Shown here in pieces: positions 1-12,300 of a DNA stretch of 64,000 nucleotides. The notes beneath the pieces are model-generated. The model saw nothing but the letters and a program-made list of their open reading frames with translations. It was not told where the DNA came from and ran no database searches. The DNA is from Diplosphaera chodatii. Its lineage: Eukaryota > Chlorophyta > Trebouxiophyceae > Prasiolales > Stichococcaceae. Position 1 is the stretch's first letter, and every line of letters starts with the position of its first letter. The stretch spans positions 310,001-374,000 of the forward strand of contig JAALGY010000059.1 of assembly GCA_032358165.1 (NCBI GenBank), written 5' to 3'. The position numbers were made by a program, and so were the translations under genes.

Positions 1-418
1 CTTTGGCTCTGGGACGAGCCAAGCGACGCAGTCCTTCACCATCGGGGCGACAGGTGTGAGACTGCATCATCGAAAAATAATAACAGGGTTCGAATGAGTC
101 AAAGTGGTCACTTTTCGGCAGGGTGAAGCATATGCTGGACACGTTGCGATAGCATGCTGCGGTGCTGCACCGCACTGATGCCCATGCGTGCAAGCGTCAG
201 CAGACCTGGCCGACAACAAGACACGCCGGAATCTAGCCTCGGAAACTCTCATGATGATTTGTTGACGGTGAAGAGCAACTTTGTTTTTGACTGGTGTTCG
301 ACGCATACACAAATGGCTGGCAACTGTACCAGTTCATGCCCGCAGCTGCCTGCAATTTGCCATTTCGTTGCAGCACTCACTTACCCACCGGTAGCCGCAT
401 GTAGGCACCGGACGCAGC
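1..418. other. Upstream region of the NEK-type kinase gene, first exon not resolved
   Basis: No recognisable protein is encoded here. The reading frame of the first clear kinase-gene exon is closed by an in-frame TAG just upstream of about 373. A CAG acceptor ending at 418 is the likeliest left border of that exon. The true start codon therefore lies in an upstream exon, either in this stretch or left of the window. An ORF at 154-687 runs through here in another frame, but nothing in it resembles a known family. Confidence 0.4.
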
Positions 419-3400
419 TCTGTCGGAGGCGCTGCTCACCCTGCCGCGGCGCCGCAGCACGCAGCAAGCGGAGCGTCATCGCTGGGCTCTCTGGGATCTG
501 TGGGGTCTACCGCCTTCAGTCTCGCGTCCACAGCACAGCGGCCCACCTTCGACACGCTGCGCGGCGAGACCGCTGCTGCAGGGCTGGCGGCCACATTCCA
601 CGAGGCAGTGCCGGCGGGTGCAGAGTTGAGCGCCGCTCCCACAGAGTCTGCGGACGTCGCTGTGGCTGGTGCACCGGCAGCCGCTGAGCTGCTGACACCT
701 GCACCAGGGGCATCCGCCAGCTCAGCAAGTGCTCTCAGTAGCAGCGCAACGACCCCAGATGCGCAGCCGCAGTCGCCGCCCTCTGCTGCAAAGCGGCCGG
801 CCACCCCGCAGCAGCGGCCGGGGCAGCCCTCGCTTGCCAGGATCTCTGAAGCCGGAGGCACCTTCCCACCGCCTCAAACTGTCCCGACAAACAGCGGCCC
901 CGCAGCCCCTGACCACACCGCAGGTCGACAGCAGGCGCAGAAAGCAGCCTCTGCACAGCCTGCAGAACCCGATGCAGAGCCAGGAGATGGCCTCAACAGC
1001 AAGCGCCAGAAGAGGGGGTTGTCAGAAGTGCCAGCCAACGAGGACGCATCTGCTGCAGCGAGCATCGAGATGGCTGCTGAAGCAAGCCCAGACCTGCAGC
1101 CAGCAGGCGCACAGTCAGGGGCTGCTGCGCGGCCACCAGGCAACACCAGCAGAGCTGAGAAGACTGCGGACACAGGGTCAAGCAGCGGTGCCCAGCCGCG
1201 CAACACTGACAGCAGCGCTGTCACAGCATCAGTCTGGAACGAGGTGACAACGACAACAATCTCGTGCTGAGCATGTTCTGGTGTAGGGTGGAGGATGAGT
1301 AATCAGCACACGCAGCACATGTCTGCCCACCGGCTACTTTTGAAGTGCGTCTGCAGCATGGGTACCACTGCTTGGCAATGGGCACTTTTAGCAATCGACT
1401 TGCATGACATGAAGCGCGCTGAGGTTTTCCCTCAGAAAATGTGAGCTGACCGCAGGGCGACATCGAGGACGATCCGGAGTTTTGGGCCAAGCTGGAAGCT
1501 GACAGCGCTCGAACGACCGGCAGCTCTGCTGCTACAGCAGGGTCCGCAGCGAATGGCGATGTGCAGGCGAGCAAACTAGGCTGCTGCGTCATGGCCACAT
1601 CTTGAGCCGTGCGTTGCGACTGTAGCACTCAGAAGCTGGCCGCTTTACGAAAGATCGCGGTGTGCGGGTAGCTGCTAAGAGCAATGCCTGGTTCCATCGC
1701 CCCTTCTGCTTGTGGTGCTGCAGGCGTTCAACGACTCCGAGTCGTTGTCAGCCAGGGGAAACAGTGGCGCACGGCCTGGCCCTTTCGGTGCAGAAGGCCA
1801 GCCTCCCGAGGCAGGTGGCAGACCAAAGGCGGCACGGCTGTCTGCTTTGGCCGGCGAGTCGTGCAGGGATGTCGGCAGCGTTGAGGGCTGGCAGGCACTG
1901 GCCGCGCAGATCATGGGCGAGGTGATGGGCGATGTTCACCCTTGTCCATTGCAAGTTCTGTCAGTACGCCCTGAGAGCATGGTGCCAAACGGCCAGTCCA
2001 GCACCGCCTGTTGCAACAGGTGACATACACGGGAGGCACGACTAAGGGCGTCTCCTTGCGGCGTCTTCTTGCTGATGGGCACTCTTGGAACCCCGCTGCA
2101 GGTGTCAGACGACAGCATGTCGGCGGCAAGCGGCGGCGGCTATGACCCGTTTTCAGGGAGGGGCGGCAGCCGAGTCGACGGCAGTGCAGCGGGCCAGCAG
2201 GCCCCGCTTGTGCCGCTGAAGGACGTCGAAGCACGCCCAGGGTGATGATCGTGCTGCCTCATTTGCACTCTGTGTGCGATATGCACTCCGTCCATATGAT
2301 TGCAGCCATGTGTGCTGCCGGACAGACCAGCAATGGTCAATGGAAGTGAGGAGCATGTGGCATGTTTGGATATTGCAGGGCGTACCTCTACATTCAGTAC
2401 GCAATCGGGGAGGAGCTCGGCGAAGGCGCCTTTGGCAAGGCATACAAGGCCGTCCGCCACAGGGTGGGGGCTCTGCTAAACTTTGCCAACAGCCACTGGG
2501 AGCCAATGCCATTGGTCAGTTGTTGACACAGTTTCTGTACAGCAAAGGTATGCATGTTTGACTGCAGGACGGGCAGCAGGTGGTGATGAAGACCATGACG
2601 CGCACCAGCCTCTCTGACAAAGACAAGCAGGAGGTCAGCACACTGTCAAGTTCACGAAGTGAACGCCATCTGTCTGTCGTTGGCCTTTTTTGGCATGTTT
2701 TATGATTGACCACCGCAGTATGCTTCAGTAGATGACTGTTGTGCACACATGCTAGCCAGCTCGATATGCATACCCGCTCTTGTAGCTGAGAGCATGGTGA
2801 TCATTCTCTGCTGTGCGATCTCGATAGTTGGAGGAGACCGACAACAGGGGGTGCATGCGCAGGCCAAGAACGAGGTGCGGGTGCTGGCGGCCCTGGACCA
2901 CCCCAACATCGTGCAGTACCACGAGTGCTACGTCAGCGCCGCAGGGGGCATGACCATCGTCATGGAGTTCTGCGACGGCGGCGACCTGGACGGCCTCATC
3001 CGGTGTGCACCAATTCCCGTATCACTGAAACAATGCTGCGCTGCTTGGGACCGTCCAGCAGCGGATGCAGAGCACCCGCATCGCCAGTGGGAGCAGTCTC
3101 CCCACCAGCTCTGTGGCGTCTGCATCCCCGCCTGAGGCGCATGCGCCGCCGCCCAGTCGTGGAAGAAACCATCTGATGTTTGTGCCTTCAACCCTAAACC
3201 CTAAACCCTGGAAACTTGCAGGCGCCAGGCGGGCGCGCTGCTGGACGAGGCGGACCTCATGCGCGCCTTTGTGCAGGTGGGTGAAAACAATATCTCCCGC
3301 CCAGGACCACATGCAGCGGTGCATTGTGAGGGGTGCAACCCCACAGCTGAGCACGATGGACGTGTGGCTGCCACAGCCGCTGTGCGAAGAGCATCAGCGC

Positions 3401-5986
3401 CTGAGCTGCACAATGGCTGCTGGCCTGTGCAGGTGCTGCTGGCACTGCAGTACGTCCACAGCAAGGTGGGCATTAAATGGAAACTGGTGTGCATCCACTA
3501 ATATATTGGCGGCGCTTGTGAGTGCCATGCTGGTGAGGGCTGCTACAGGGCTGCTGCACTGAGAGTGGTCTGTCACGCCTGCAGGGCATCGTGCACAGGG
3601 ACCTGAAGACGAACAATGTGTTCCGCTGTGCTGCGGGGGATGTCCTGAAGCTAGGTGTGCGGATGGGTGTTGTTTGTGTCTGAGGCGTTGTGGCGGTGCG
3701 AGGGGCGCATGAGCATGTGCTGTCGAGATGCTTGCAGCACATGCAAGCCTGTCGACACACTTGACTGTTGCTATCTCGTGCTCCACTCCTGCGTGCCCTG
3801 GTGTCACCGCTCGGAGTGCGTCAGAAAGTGATGTGCAGCATTACTGATGAGCTGCGAAACAAGCAAGAGCGCCTGATCGTGTCTTGCAGTCTGGCAGCAT
3901 GCAACGGCAATGCACGGAGCCTGCAACTGCGTCCTGCTGCAGGCGACTTTGGCATCGCCAAGCAGCTGCTGGAGGCGGGGGCGCAGGCGCACACCATGGT
4001 GGGCACGCCCTACTACATGGCGCCCGAGCTGCTGCAGGTCGGCCTCAGGCATGATGGAATTCATAGAGAGGGGTGTGACGGGTTGCGTTGCAGCTTGCTG
4101 TTTGTGTGCAAGCCCTGCTGCCTACTGCATGGGGTCCTATGCTGGTGTGCATTCAGGGGCACGCTGCACATGTACGCTGCAACAGACCCCACCCCGTGCA
4201 GGAAAGCTGCCGCTGCGTAGCCCCACATGCTCACCCATGCCACAACGACTCAGCAAATCCTGCAGGGCAAGGCGTATGACGCGAAGGCGGACGTCTGGTC
4301 GGCGGGCTGCATACTGCACGAGCTCGCGGGCCTGAGGAAGACCTTCGAGGCGCCCAGCCTGGCGACCATGTACTCTCGCATCATGGAGTGAGCGCCCCGC
4401 CTGCCTGTGTGCCTCCGTGTCAAACTTCGGCGATGCTGACGCTGGAGCATAACCATGTGCATCATACCGTGTCGACGCTCCCGATCGGCGTCATTAGGTG
4501 TACGATGGGACTGCCTCATCTGCAGGGGCGCCTACAAGCCCATCCCAGGCAGCTACTCGGAGGGCCTCCGGCAGCTGGTGGCGGGCATGCTGCAGAAGGA
4601 CCCCCGGCTGCGTCCGACAGCAGCTGCACTCCTGGCGACCCCATTCGTCCGGGAGCATGTGCAGGTGCCGACACAGCGCCAAACACATTGCAGACGGACG
4701 CCTGTGCATGGCAGCAGGATGTCCATCAAAACTTGCTTTGAACTGTCTTGGCGGTCTACTTTTCAAATGCTAAAGCTCGTGGTCAGCCTTCTGGCTTACA
4801 GTTGGGCTACATGTGATATGAAGCGTTGATCATGACTGACACCTGCAGGCATACAGCGAACACGCAAGACGGCATGCGCAGCGGCGGCGTGCTTCCATCC
4901 TGCGCTGCCTCGCCGGATACATCGATGAGGCGGAGGTGCAGACATGCCGCGCAGGCTGCACTGTTTCGCATTGTTACACATCAGGGCTACTGTTCAAGCA
5001 CATTAATCAAGCTTTGCCAAGCCCGCACCTGTCGGTTCCATTTGCATCAAGTTTGCCGCGCTGCAGGCCGCAGAGTGGGAAGCTGTCATGGCCAGCGAGC
5101 CCGCAGCGATGGCGGACAGCCCCGATGCGCCGGCAGTCACAAACAGCAGTGCGATAGCAGACCTGGCGGCTGCGCTGGCTGCGGCGGATGACGATCTGGC
5201 GACTATGCCGAACCCATTTGGCAAGCCGAGCTGCGACCTGGTGTCACTGCTCAATGGCACAGCCCCCAGCAGCCTCAGCAGCTTTGGCAGCAGCTCATCC
5301 GCAGGTAGGAATCCAACAGACGCACATACGGCTGGTGTTCTGTCCACTTGCATGGTAATCGCAATGAACTGCAGGCTATCCAAATGCACAAGTCCTTCTT
5401 TCGGTTTGGACCTCCACAACAATGTGTGCATGCTTTTGCCTGCAGGCAGCACCAGCTTTTGGGGCAGCGCGGCTGGTGCGACGGCTGCGCTTGGGAAGAC
5501 CAGCAGACTGGCCGCCACGAGAAGGGCTCAGGAAGCCAACACCATGAGGTACGGCCTGATGATCGTAGTCGAGCATTGTGTTGTGATGCCAAAGGCCTGA
5601 AGTTGAGCAACACAGCGCCCGCACACCACAATCACGATGCTCATCGTGCCAGGTGGCGGAAGGAGCAAGCCGAGCTTGACGAGCTCAAGAAGGCCACCCT
5701 GGAGGGTGGAGCGCTGACAGCAGCCAGGCCGGAGGTAGCGGCACACGTGCAGCAGATGCAAAAGACCTGGCGAAAAGTCGATGTGGGGGCCAGTGGCAAT
5801 GCGCTGGCGGACCTGCTTGCCAGAGTCAATGCCACGGTAGCTGACAGCATCAGCAGCACTGGCGCCGCCACTAGTGGCAGGAGTGGCAGTGCTCCTAGTG
5901 ATGGAAGCGGGGCGCCTCAGCAGGCTGACAGCAAGCAGCCCAGGACGAGTCGCTTCTGTGTCTCGCAGGCAGCTGGGGCAAGTTAG
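419..5986 (+). CDS. NIMA-related (NEK-type) Ser/Thr protein kinase with long disordered N-terminus
   Basis: About 16 exons join with consistent phase: ~419-1243, 1456-1560, 1724-1921, 2102-2241, 2379-2463, 2568-2633, 2863-3002, 3222-3276, 3433-3465, 3585-3654, 3943-4037, 4266-4387, 4526-4664, 4849-4935, 5067-5304, 5446-5548 and 5653-5986. The kinase domain starts at about 2395. It has the glycine loop GEGAFG, the ATP lysine in VVMKTM, the catalytic loop HRDLKTNNVF, DFGIAK, GTPYYMAPELL and DVWSAGC. HRDLKT-N and GTPYY are typical of NEK kinases, which act in cell-cycle, centrosome and cilium control. About 440 Ala/Ser/Pro-rich residues precede the domain, whereas most NEKs begin with it. The C-terminal tail has a short charged helix (RWRKEQAELDELKK) and no recognised domain. 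The start codon is unresolved. Family assignment is firm, subfamily is not. Confidence 0.85.
3191..3209. repeat. Interstitial telomere-like repeat inside an intron
   Basis: Two complete CCCTAAA units (3192-3198, 3199-3205) and a third partial unit lie in the intron between the kinase exons ending at 3002 and starting at 3222. The complement is TTTAGGG, the telomere repeat of land plants and several trebouxiophyte algae. It may be a trace of break repair or telomerase insertion, or chance. Confidence 0.6.
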
Positions 5987-6361
5987 AATGGCCAACCTTG
6001 CCGCTTGATCACCAGGCACATGTGTGGTTGTGGGGAGTGGTTGGAAGGTGCGAGCGCTGCCTTGCAGATGCTACAGTTGTGTAGGGGCTCAGAGAGAACG
6101 TGCATGCTTGTGGTCAGGAGTGGCTTCGCAACCTTTCAGCGACAACTGCAGAGGCTGCGCAGACCAGGAACCGTGCGATTGGTTCAACATTGTCAAAACC
6201 AGTGCGTTCAGCAGGGGAGCCCTATGTGAGCATGTCACTGGCGGCATCTGCTGCCTGGTCTGTAGCGCTGGCGGCCCCCCTGACTGGTGTCTCTGGTGCC
6301 TGCGACCCCTCTGCCCCTGCGCCCCTGCTGCGGTGCCCTGCGGCACAGCAGCGCCAGTCAG
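5987..6361. other. Convergent intergenic region between the kinase and CCAR1-like genes
   Basis: This stretch holds the 3' ends of two genes facing each other. Short ORFs exist on both strands, but none shows a recognisable protein signature or supported splice structure. I see no clear terminator element. Confidence 0.5.
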
Positions 6362-9300
6362 TCACGGTGGCTGTGCGGCGCGACGTCTACTTGGCCAAAA
6401 GGTGAGCATATGTGGAACAAACAACTCAGCCGGTCCGCCATCAGGACTCCACCCTGCCAGCCCACCTGAGCTCTTGGAGCCGGGTGCTGCCGCCACCTCC
6501 CTCTCATAGATGTCACGGAAGGACACGCGGTCTGGCCTCGCATGCTGTCGGCCCTTCTCCTGCGGTACAAAAAAGCTGCTGTGTTTGATAGATCGAGCAG
6601 ATCTGGAGCAAAGTTTTGGAGCAAAACCCTTCGGCTTGCATTGGAGCAGTGTCATATCTCGTCCACAGGCATGTTTGCCGTGAGCGACCCTCAATATGAA
6701 TGCCGCTGCTCATGGCCCAGCCCAGAGTACTCGCAAGCACGCTGGGGGAGGAACCTAGTGGTTGCAACCCTTACCGCGGTGGCCAGTACACCAGCGGCCT
6801 CCCGCACGAGCCAGTGCGGCAGCCCCCGCCCCAGCACGTGCAGCAGCCGCCGCAGGTCGTCCACCCGGATGTAGTTGGCGCCTGCAATGCGAGACGACAT
6901 CGTGCATGAGTCCTCTGGGCTGCATGGGCTTGAAGGCGATACAGAAAGCGCAACGTAGCAGCTGCTGCTGTGGACGCTGCACTGACGACAGCAGTCCCAC
7001 AGGACAAGCTGACCGCTGTGAAAGGATGTTTCCACAGCAAACAGATGTCGCACCTGTACGGTCGAAGTAGCGGCAGGCGACCAGGAGGTCGTCGTCTGTC
7101 CTGAAGTGCCGCTTGGACTTCTCCTTCTCCTTCTCCTTCTCCTTTTCCCTTTCCCTCTCCTGATGCCGCTCCCTCTCCTTCTCTGCTCCCTTCCTGTCAG
7201 CAGCTGCCTCGTCCGCTGCCTGCATCCAGGGCACATGCAGCATTCAAAGGCACCGTTTCCCAGTGAGTGCGATGGCACTCAAACAGGCGTACATGCGAGC
7301 TCCACTACCAAATAGGCCCTGCCAAGGTACGGCAACCAGGAGGCGACGTCAGGTTGAGACCAGCGCCGTTGCCGCAGGCAGCACACACTTGCATGCACAA
7401 TTATGTCTCAGCGTTTCAAGTGTACCTTGTTGCCTTCGGTTGCCTCGACATTGGCGTCCTCCTTTGCTGCGGCGTCCGATCGGACTGCACCATTCGGCGC
7501 TGCATCAGCGGCTGATGCCGCACCCTCCACACCAGCCTGATGTGGCAGTTTTGAGACCACAGTGATCAGGCGTGCGTACCCAGGTGACACCAGGTCACAA
7601 ACACTATGTCAGGTTGTACGGAAGGAAACGGACAGCAGATCTGATGTATGACAAAATGCTGAGGCACAAAGGCAGGCTGGCAGTCACAGCCTCAAGAAGC
7701 CACTCCAGCTCCTTACATGCTGTCGCAGCATAAACTTCTGTGGTTGCCATATCCCTGTAGGAAAACGGTGCTGCTTTGTGTGTGGCACTGAGCACAGCAA
7801 TCACCTCAGTGGGCTGAGCGTCTGCTGGCTGTGAAGCCGAAGGTTCCTTGGCGGCAGCCTCTGCAGCTGGCTCCTCATCGGCTGTGGGCTCCTCGTCAGC
7901 CACCGCTGCTGCCGCTGCCTGCTCCTCGTTGCCATCCGTGACCGCCTCCCCAACAACAGCTGCCTCTGCTTCCTGCTTCGCCTGCCGGCCACGACACACT
8001 CGTTCAAAGCACAGGCATGTGCCTTACGACACACACTCGAGGATACATTTAGCACAGCCCAACCAATGAAGCAGCCTGCCCTGCCAGTGACAACACATCG
8101 CAGTCCAGAATCTATGTGCAGCCTCAGCAGCCAGCAGCCACGTCCCTAGTGTGGTGAGTGTCGACTGCGTGGTTGCATACTACGCCGAAGTTTCACACGC
8201 TGGGTTACCTTGCCACGTGTGGCGCGTGTTGTGCGAGCTGGCGGCTTCTTTGCGGCTGCCTTCTTGGCCGGCGCCTTACGCTTGCTGGCTGCCCCCTTCT
8301 TGCCTGCTTGCCACAGGCCATGCGAACGAGCGGTGAGAGCGGGCATCAAGGGACATCTACTGCTCGGCTCTGCACGGCATATTCGCCGAGTGCAAGCACG
8401 TCATGCAGCACATTCGCCACGATAATGGGCATTGCTGCAGGGCAGCACCATCAATGCAAGGCAGTGCCCATCAAGGGAGCATGTGATCGAATGACGTGCC
8501 TCCAGCGGGGCCTGTGCCCCTGACGTCTGCATGCAAGTGTCTCCCTGCACGGCTGCGACTGTGCTCAGCCAGGGTTCAAGGCGCGCACCTGCCGGCGCGG
8601 CTCCCTCCTCGTCGGCGTTCAACACGTCAGCGGCGCCATCTGCAGCCCCAGTTGCCGGGTCCTCCTGGCTGACGGCGGCGGCGGCAGCAGCATCAGCGGC
8701 AGGGGCAGCACCGCCGTCAGTCGCCGCATCCTCCATCTTGACATCCCCACCCTCCTACAGGCAGTGAGCAACTCGGCGTTGGCAATGCCCATACACCTGG
8801 GCACTGTGCTGGCTGTTCCAGCGCGCAGTGCGGCTGGAGCAACACCATCAAGGACAGGCAACGCAGCGCAGTCCGCGGGAAGGGAGGCCACTCCTACAGC
8901 CGCACCTCTGCGGCAGTTGGAACCGTCTTCACGCGTTTGGCAGAGGCGTCATCGCCGCCGGCCTCACCATCGGCCGGGCGCTTGCTGCCAGCCTTTGCCT
9001 CGCTCGCCACATCCGTCTCATCCTTGACATCTGTACAACCCGAGGCGGCAGCACCGAGGATCAGACTCCAGCACACGCAAGTGTTGCAGATGCTGCAGGC
9101 TCTGTCCATGCACTGGCCATGGCGACGTCCAGAAGTACAATGCAACAGTAGGTACAACATCCGGCCGTTCCTCGTTGAAGTCAGCAGCACACGAAACGTA
9201 CCTGACGACTTGACGTCTTGTTCCTTCCTGCCACTGTCCTTGGCTGCCTTGGCGGCGGCTTCGTCTGCATCCCGCTTCTGTCGGCGCTCCTCCCGCCGCT

Positions 9301-12300
9301 TCTCCGCCTGCTCCCTGGTGTCACGGGCAGGGGCACATTGTTGGTAAACACCTGTTTCGTTTCTGTTACAGGCATGGTGGTGATGTGCGGGCTGCCAGCA
9401 GCACGCTGCAAGTGCTGATCTGTCGTTACGACTGCCGGCCTTGGCGCACGCCAGGGCTGACCGCTCGGCCAGCAGGTGGTCGCAGATTGCGCCGCCGTAG
9501 TCCGTGGCCAGCGCCTCCTGCAGCGCCTCTGCCGCCAGGGACAGCTCCACCGTGGCTTCCTGCAGCGGCATGTGAGCAGGCACGGTCGGTCCCTGCTTGC
9601 CGCGCACATGTACACCCTGTCTGGGACGACACATCCAGTCAGCTCCCCTGCACTGCCTTCCTTAGCTCGGCCCACACCTATTGACCCTGCCTAATGAGAC
9701 CGATATATCCCTACCGGCGTCAACTATAATAAAAAAGTAGTATAAAACAGCATGACATTAGAACCGCAGCACCCACACACCTCTCGGTCCTCCTCTTCGT
9801 AGTCCAGCAGGCCGTCCAGCGAGATGGCCTGGCTGCGCCACACCTTGCCTGCAGTGTGCCAGAGCTTTCCACTGCCAACTGTGTTGAATGCGATAAATGA
9901 GCATGATACATATCCTGCACGGCCGTTCTAAAGATGGACGCCACAGCAACGACTGGCCTTCTGACATGAGCAGACTCGACGCTAGAACCAACCTGGCTCA
10001 CGGCGGCCCCGCAGCAGCAGCGTAGGCTTGGCGGGCATCTTTGGCGCCCCAGCCTCGCTTTCCTTCTTCTCCTTGTCGCCATCCTGGAAAGCACACGGCA
10101 TTCAAGTCAGATATGAAGAGCATCGCTCCACTTCTGAGCATTTAAACCCCAAAACCCAAAAAAGCAGGCCGTGTGCAGACTGGATGCACAGGGCAGCAAC
10201 GCAGGGCGTCGATTGGGAAGGAGGCAGCGAATGATTCCATCAGCAGAGCAAACAGCGGACAGGGCAAGCGTTGCTATGCTGATGGCCTCGTGTAGGTGCC
10301 CTCCGTCCCACCCAACTGGCTTGTGGTGCGCATAGTGAACATGTATAGTAGCCGCCCTGCGCGTGCAGCTTGATGGGAAGTGTGCAAGCCACATCCCATG
10401 TTCATGGTGTGGCGGTGCTTTGACCTGGAACGCCAACAGCTCATTGACGAGGACTGCAGCCCCAGTATGATCACCTTGGCGCCAGGTGCATCAGTGGCCA
10501 TGGGCGCAGTGCCGTTGGCGCTCTCCCGCTTGGGCTCTCCGGCGGCGGCATCTGCCACCGTCGCCGGCACGCCGGCAGCCGCTGCACCGGCGCCCTTGTC
10601 AGCACCATCAGCAGCCGCCGCAGCGTCGCCAGCGGCAGCACTGGTGCTGTTGACTGTCGCCTTTGCATCCTTTGCTGCGGGGTCCGTGGCATCCTTGCTG
10701 GCATGGTCAGCGCTGCCTTTCTCGTTCTTCTCCTTCTGCCCCTTCTCCTTGCCCTGAAACAATTGGCGCATACGATGTTGCAACGCATAGGCCGCTTGAT
10801 GCACAAATGGATGTGTTCGTCCGCAGCTGCAGACGTGATCAAGTAACTTGCTGGCCGGCCGGCATGTCAAGCATGACGCAGTGACCCCGCAGCAAGGCCT
10901 GCTGTGCACGCGCATCATCAGGAAGCATACAAAGAGTCTGGAGCAGCGTGCCATTGTGCGCACCGCGGCATCGTGAGCCTTTTTGGCAGCCCTGAACTCC
11001 TGCTGCGCCGCCCACACCGCCGGCCAGTCCGCCTCGCTGGGCAGCGCCGATGCCGCGTCCGTGACAAAGTACACCGTCACCTCCTGTGGGAGAACACACA
11101 CCGCTCAAAGTGCGCAGCCTGAGTCACCACCAGAGAGCATGCATTGCGTTGACACGCCAGACGGTGCGCAGCCATGTCTGCAGCGGGTGCAAGCCGCGTC
11201 CAGGATGAGCATGCTGCACCTGAGGCATGCACCACCACATGTGCGGCAGGTCGCGGCCGGCGGGGGGCGTCGGCCACTTACAGTGCACCCCCACCTGCGC
11301 CAGGCTGCGGGTCCCTAAACCACAGGCTGCCGCTGTGAAAGCGCACCCGCTGCAGGTCGTTGGAGGCGGGGGAGGCAGGCCGCGCGTAGTGCACCTCAAC
11401 CAGGCGGCGCCAGCGGCGGCAGGCGCCCAGGTCCAGGCCCAGCTGCTCCTTGGTCTGCCGCACCAGCGCCGCGATGAGCGCCCCGTCCCCCCTGCAGCAC
11501 GCTCGCGTTTTCAGTTGCCGGCACAAGCTGCTGGTGGCGCGCAAACCCACCAGGCTGCTGTGCCAGCTGATGCACAGGAGGCCGGCACGAGGACGTATGC
11601 TCCCTGCTCCCTGCACAAGAACCGGCCAGCAGCGGGGCGGCCGCCAGCGGCCATGAACCTCTGTCCACCGCAACACCCCTTATGTTGCACCCCTAGAACC
11701 AACCCAGATGATGACCTCACACATGCACATATGCACCCCAATCAAGTGTGTACACTGCATGCTCACAACCCTAGGTGCATGTGCCCCCTGGCTGCAAAGC
11801 ACTCACTCGGCGGGGTCGCCGTCCACAGCCGGGTCCACGGGCCCCCCGGGCGCCTGGATGCCGGAGCGCGCGGCGCCCTGCTCCGTGCGCAGCGTCACGA
11901 ACTTGAGCAGCTTGTGCAGGTGGTCGCCGCCGCCCCGCCCCGCGCCGTCGCGCAGCGCCCTGGCCGCGGCCCCGTCCAGCCCGCTCGTCAGCAGCACCTG
12001 CACGATGGTTGGGATGGGGGAAGTCACATGAGGATGGCAGCCGTCGTCACCCTCAGGCCCTGCCAGTGAGGCCGGGCTGCATGCATGCGACCTGCGTGTC
12101 CCAAGATGGCTGCCCTATCGTGCGTACTGCTCACAAGGCTGCTGCCGGCAGCCGGCTGACTGCGTCTGCTGCAAATGTTTCGTATTGAGATGTGACACTC
12201 CCAGCTGGAGAAGGCGGCTTGGTCCCCTCACCTTGGCATTGTAGTGCACGCTGCCGCCCTTTGAACGGGAGGGAGACTCAAGCGGCGGCTGGGGCTCGAA

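Noticed and set aside
80..110. Possible tRNA B-box (GGTTCGAAT)
   Set aside because: No A-box or cloverleaf can be built around it.
154..687. Plus-strand ORF of 177 codons at the left edge
   Set aside because: Cys/Arg-rich composition is typical of a wrong frame in GC-rich DNA, and it overlaps the phase-supported first kinase-gene exon.
7118..7165. CTTCTC-rich tract as a regulatory polypyrimidine element
   Set aside because: On the minus strand it simply encodes the Glu/Lys repeat of the CCAR1-like protein next to its EF-hand-like domain.
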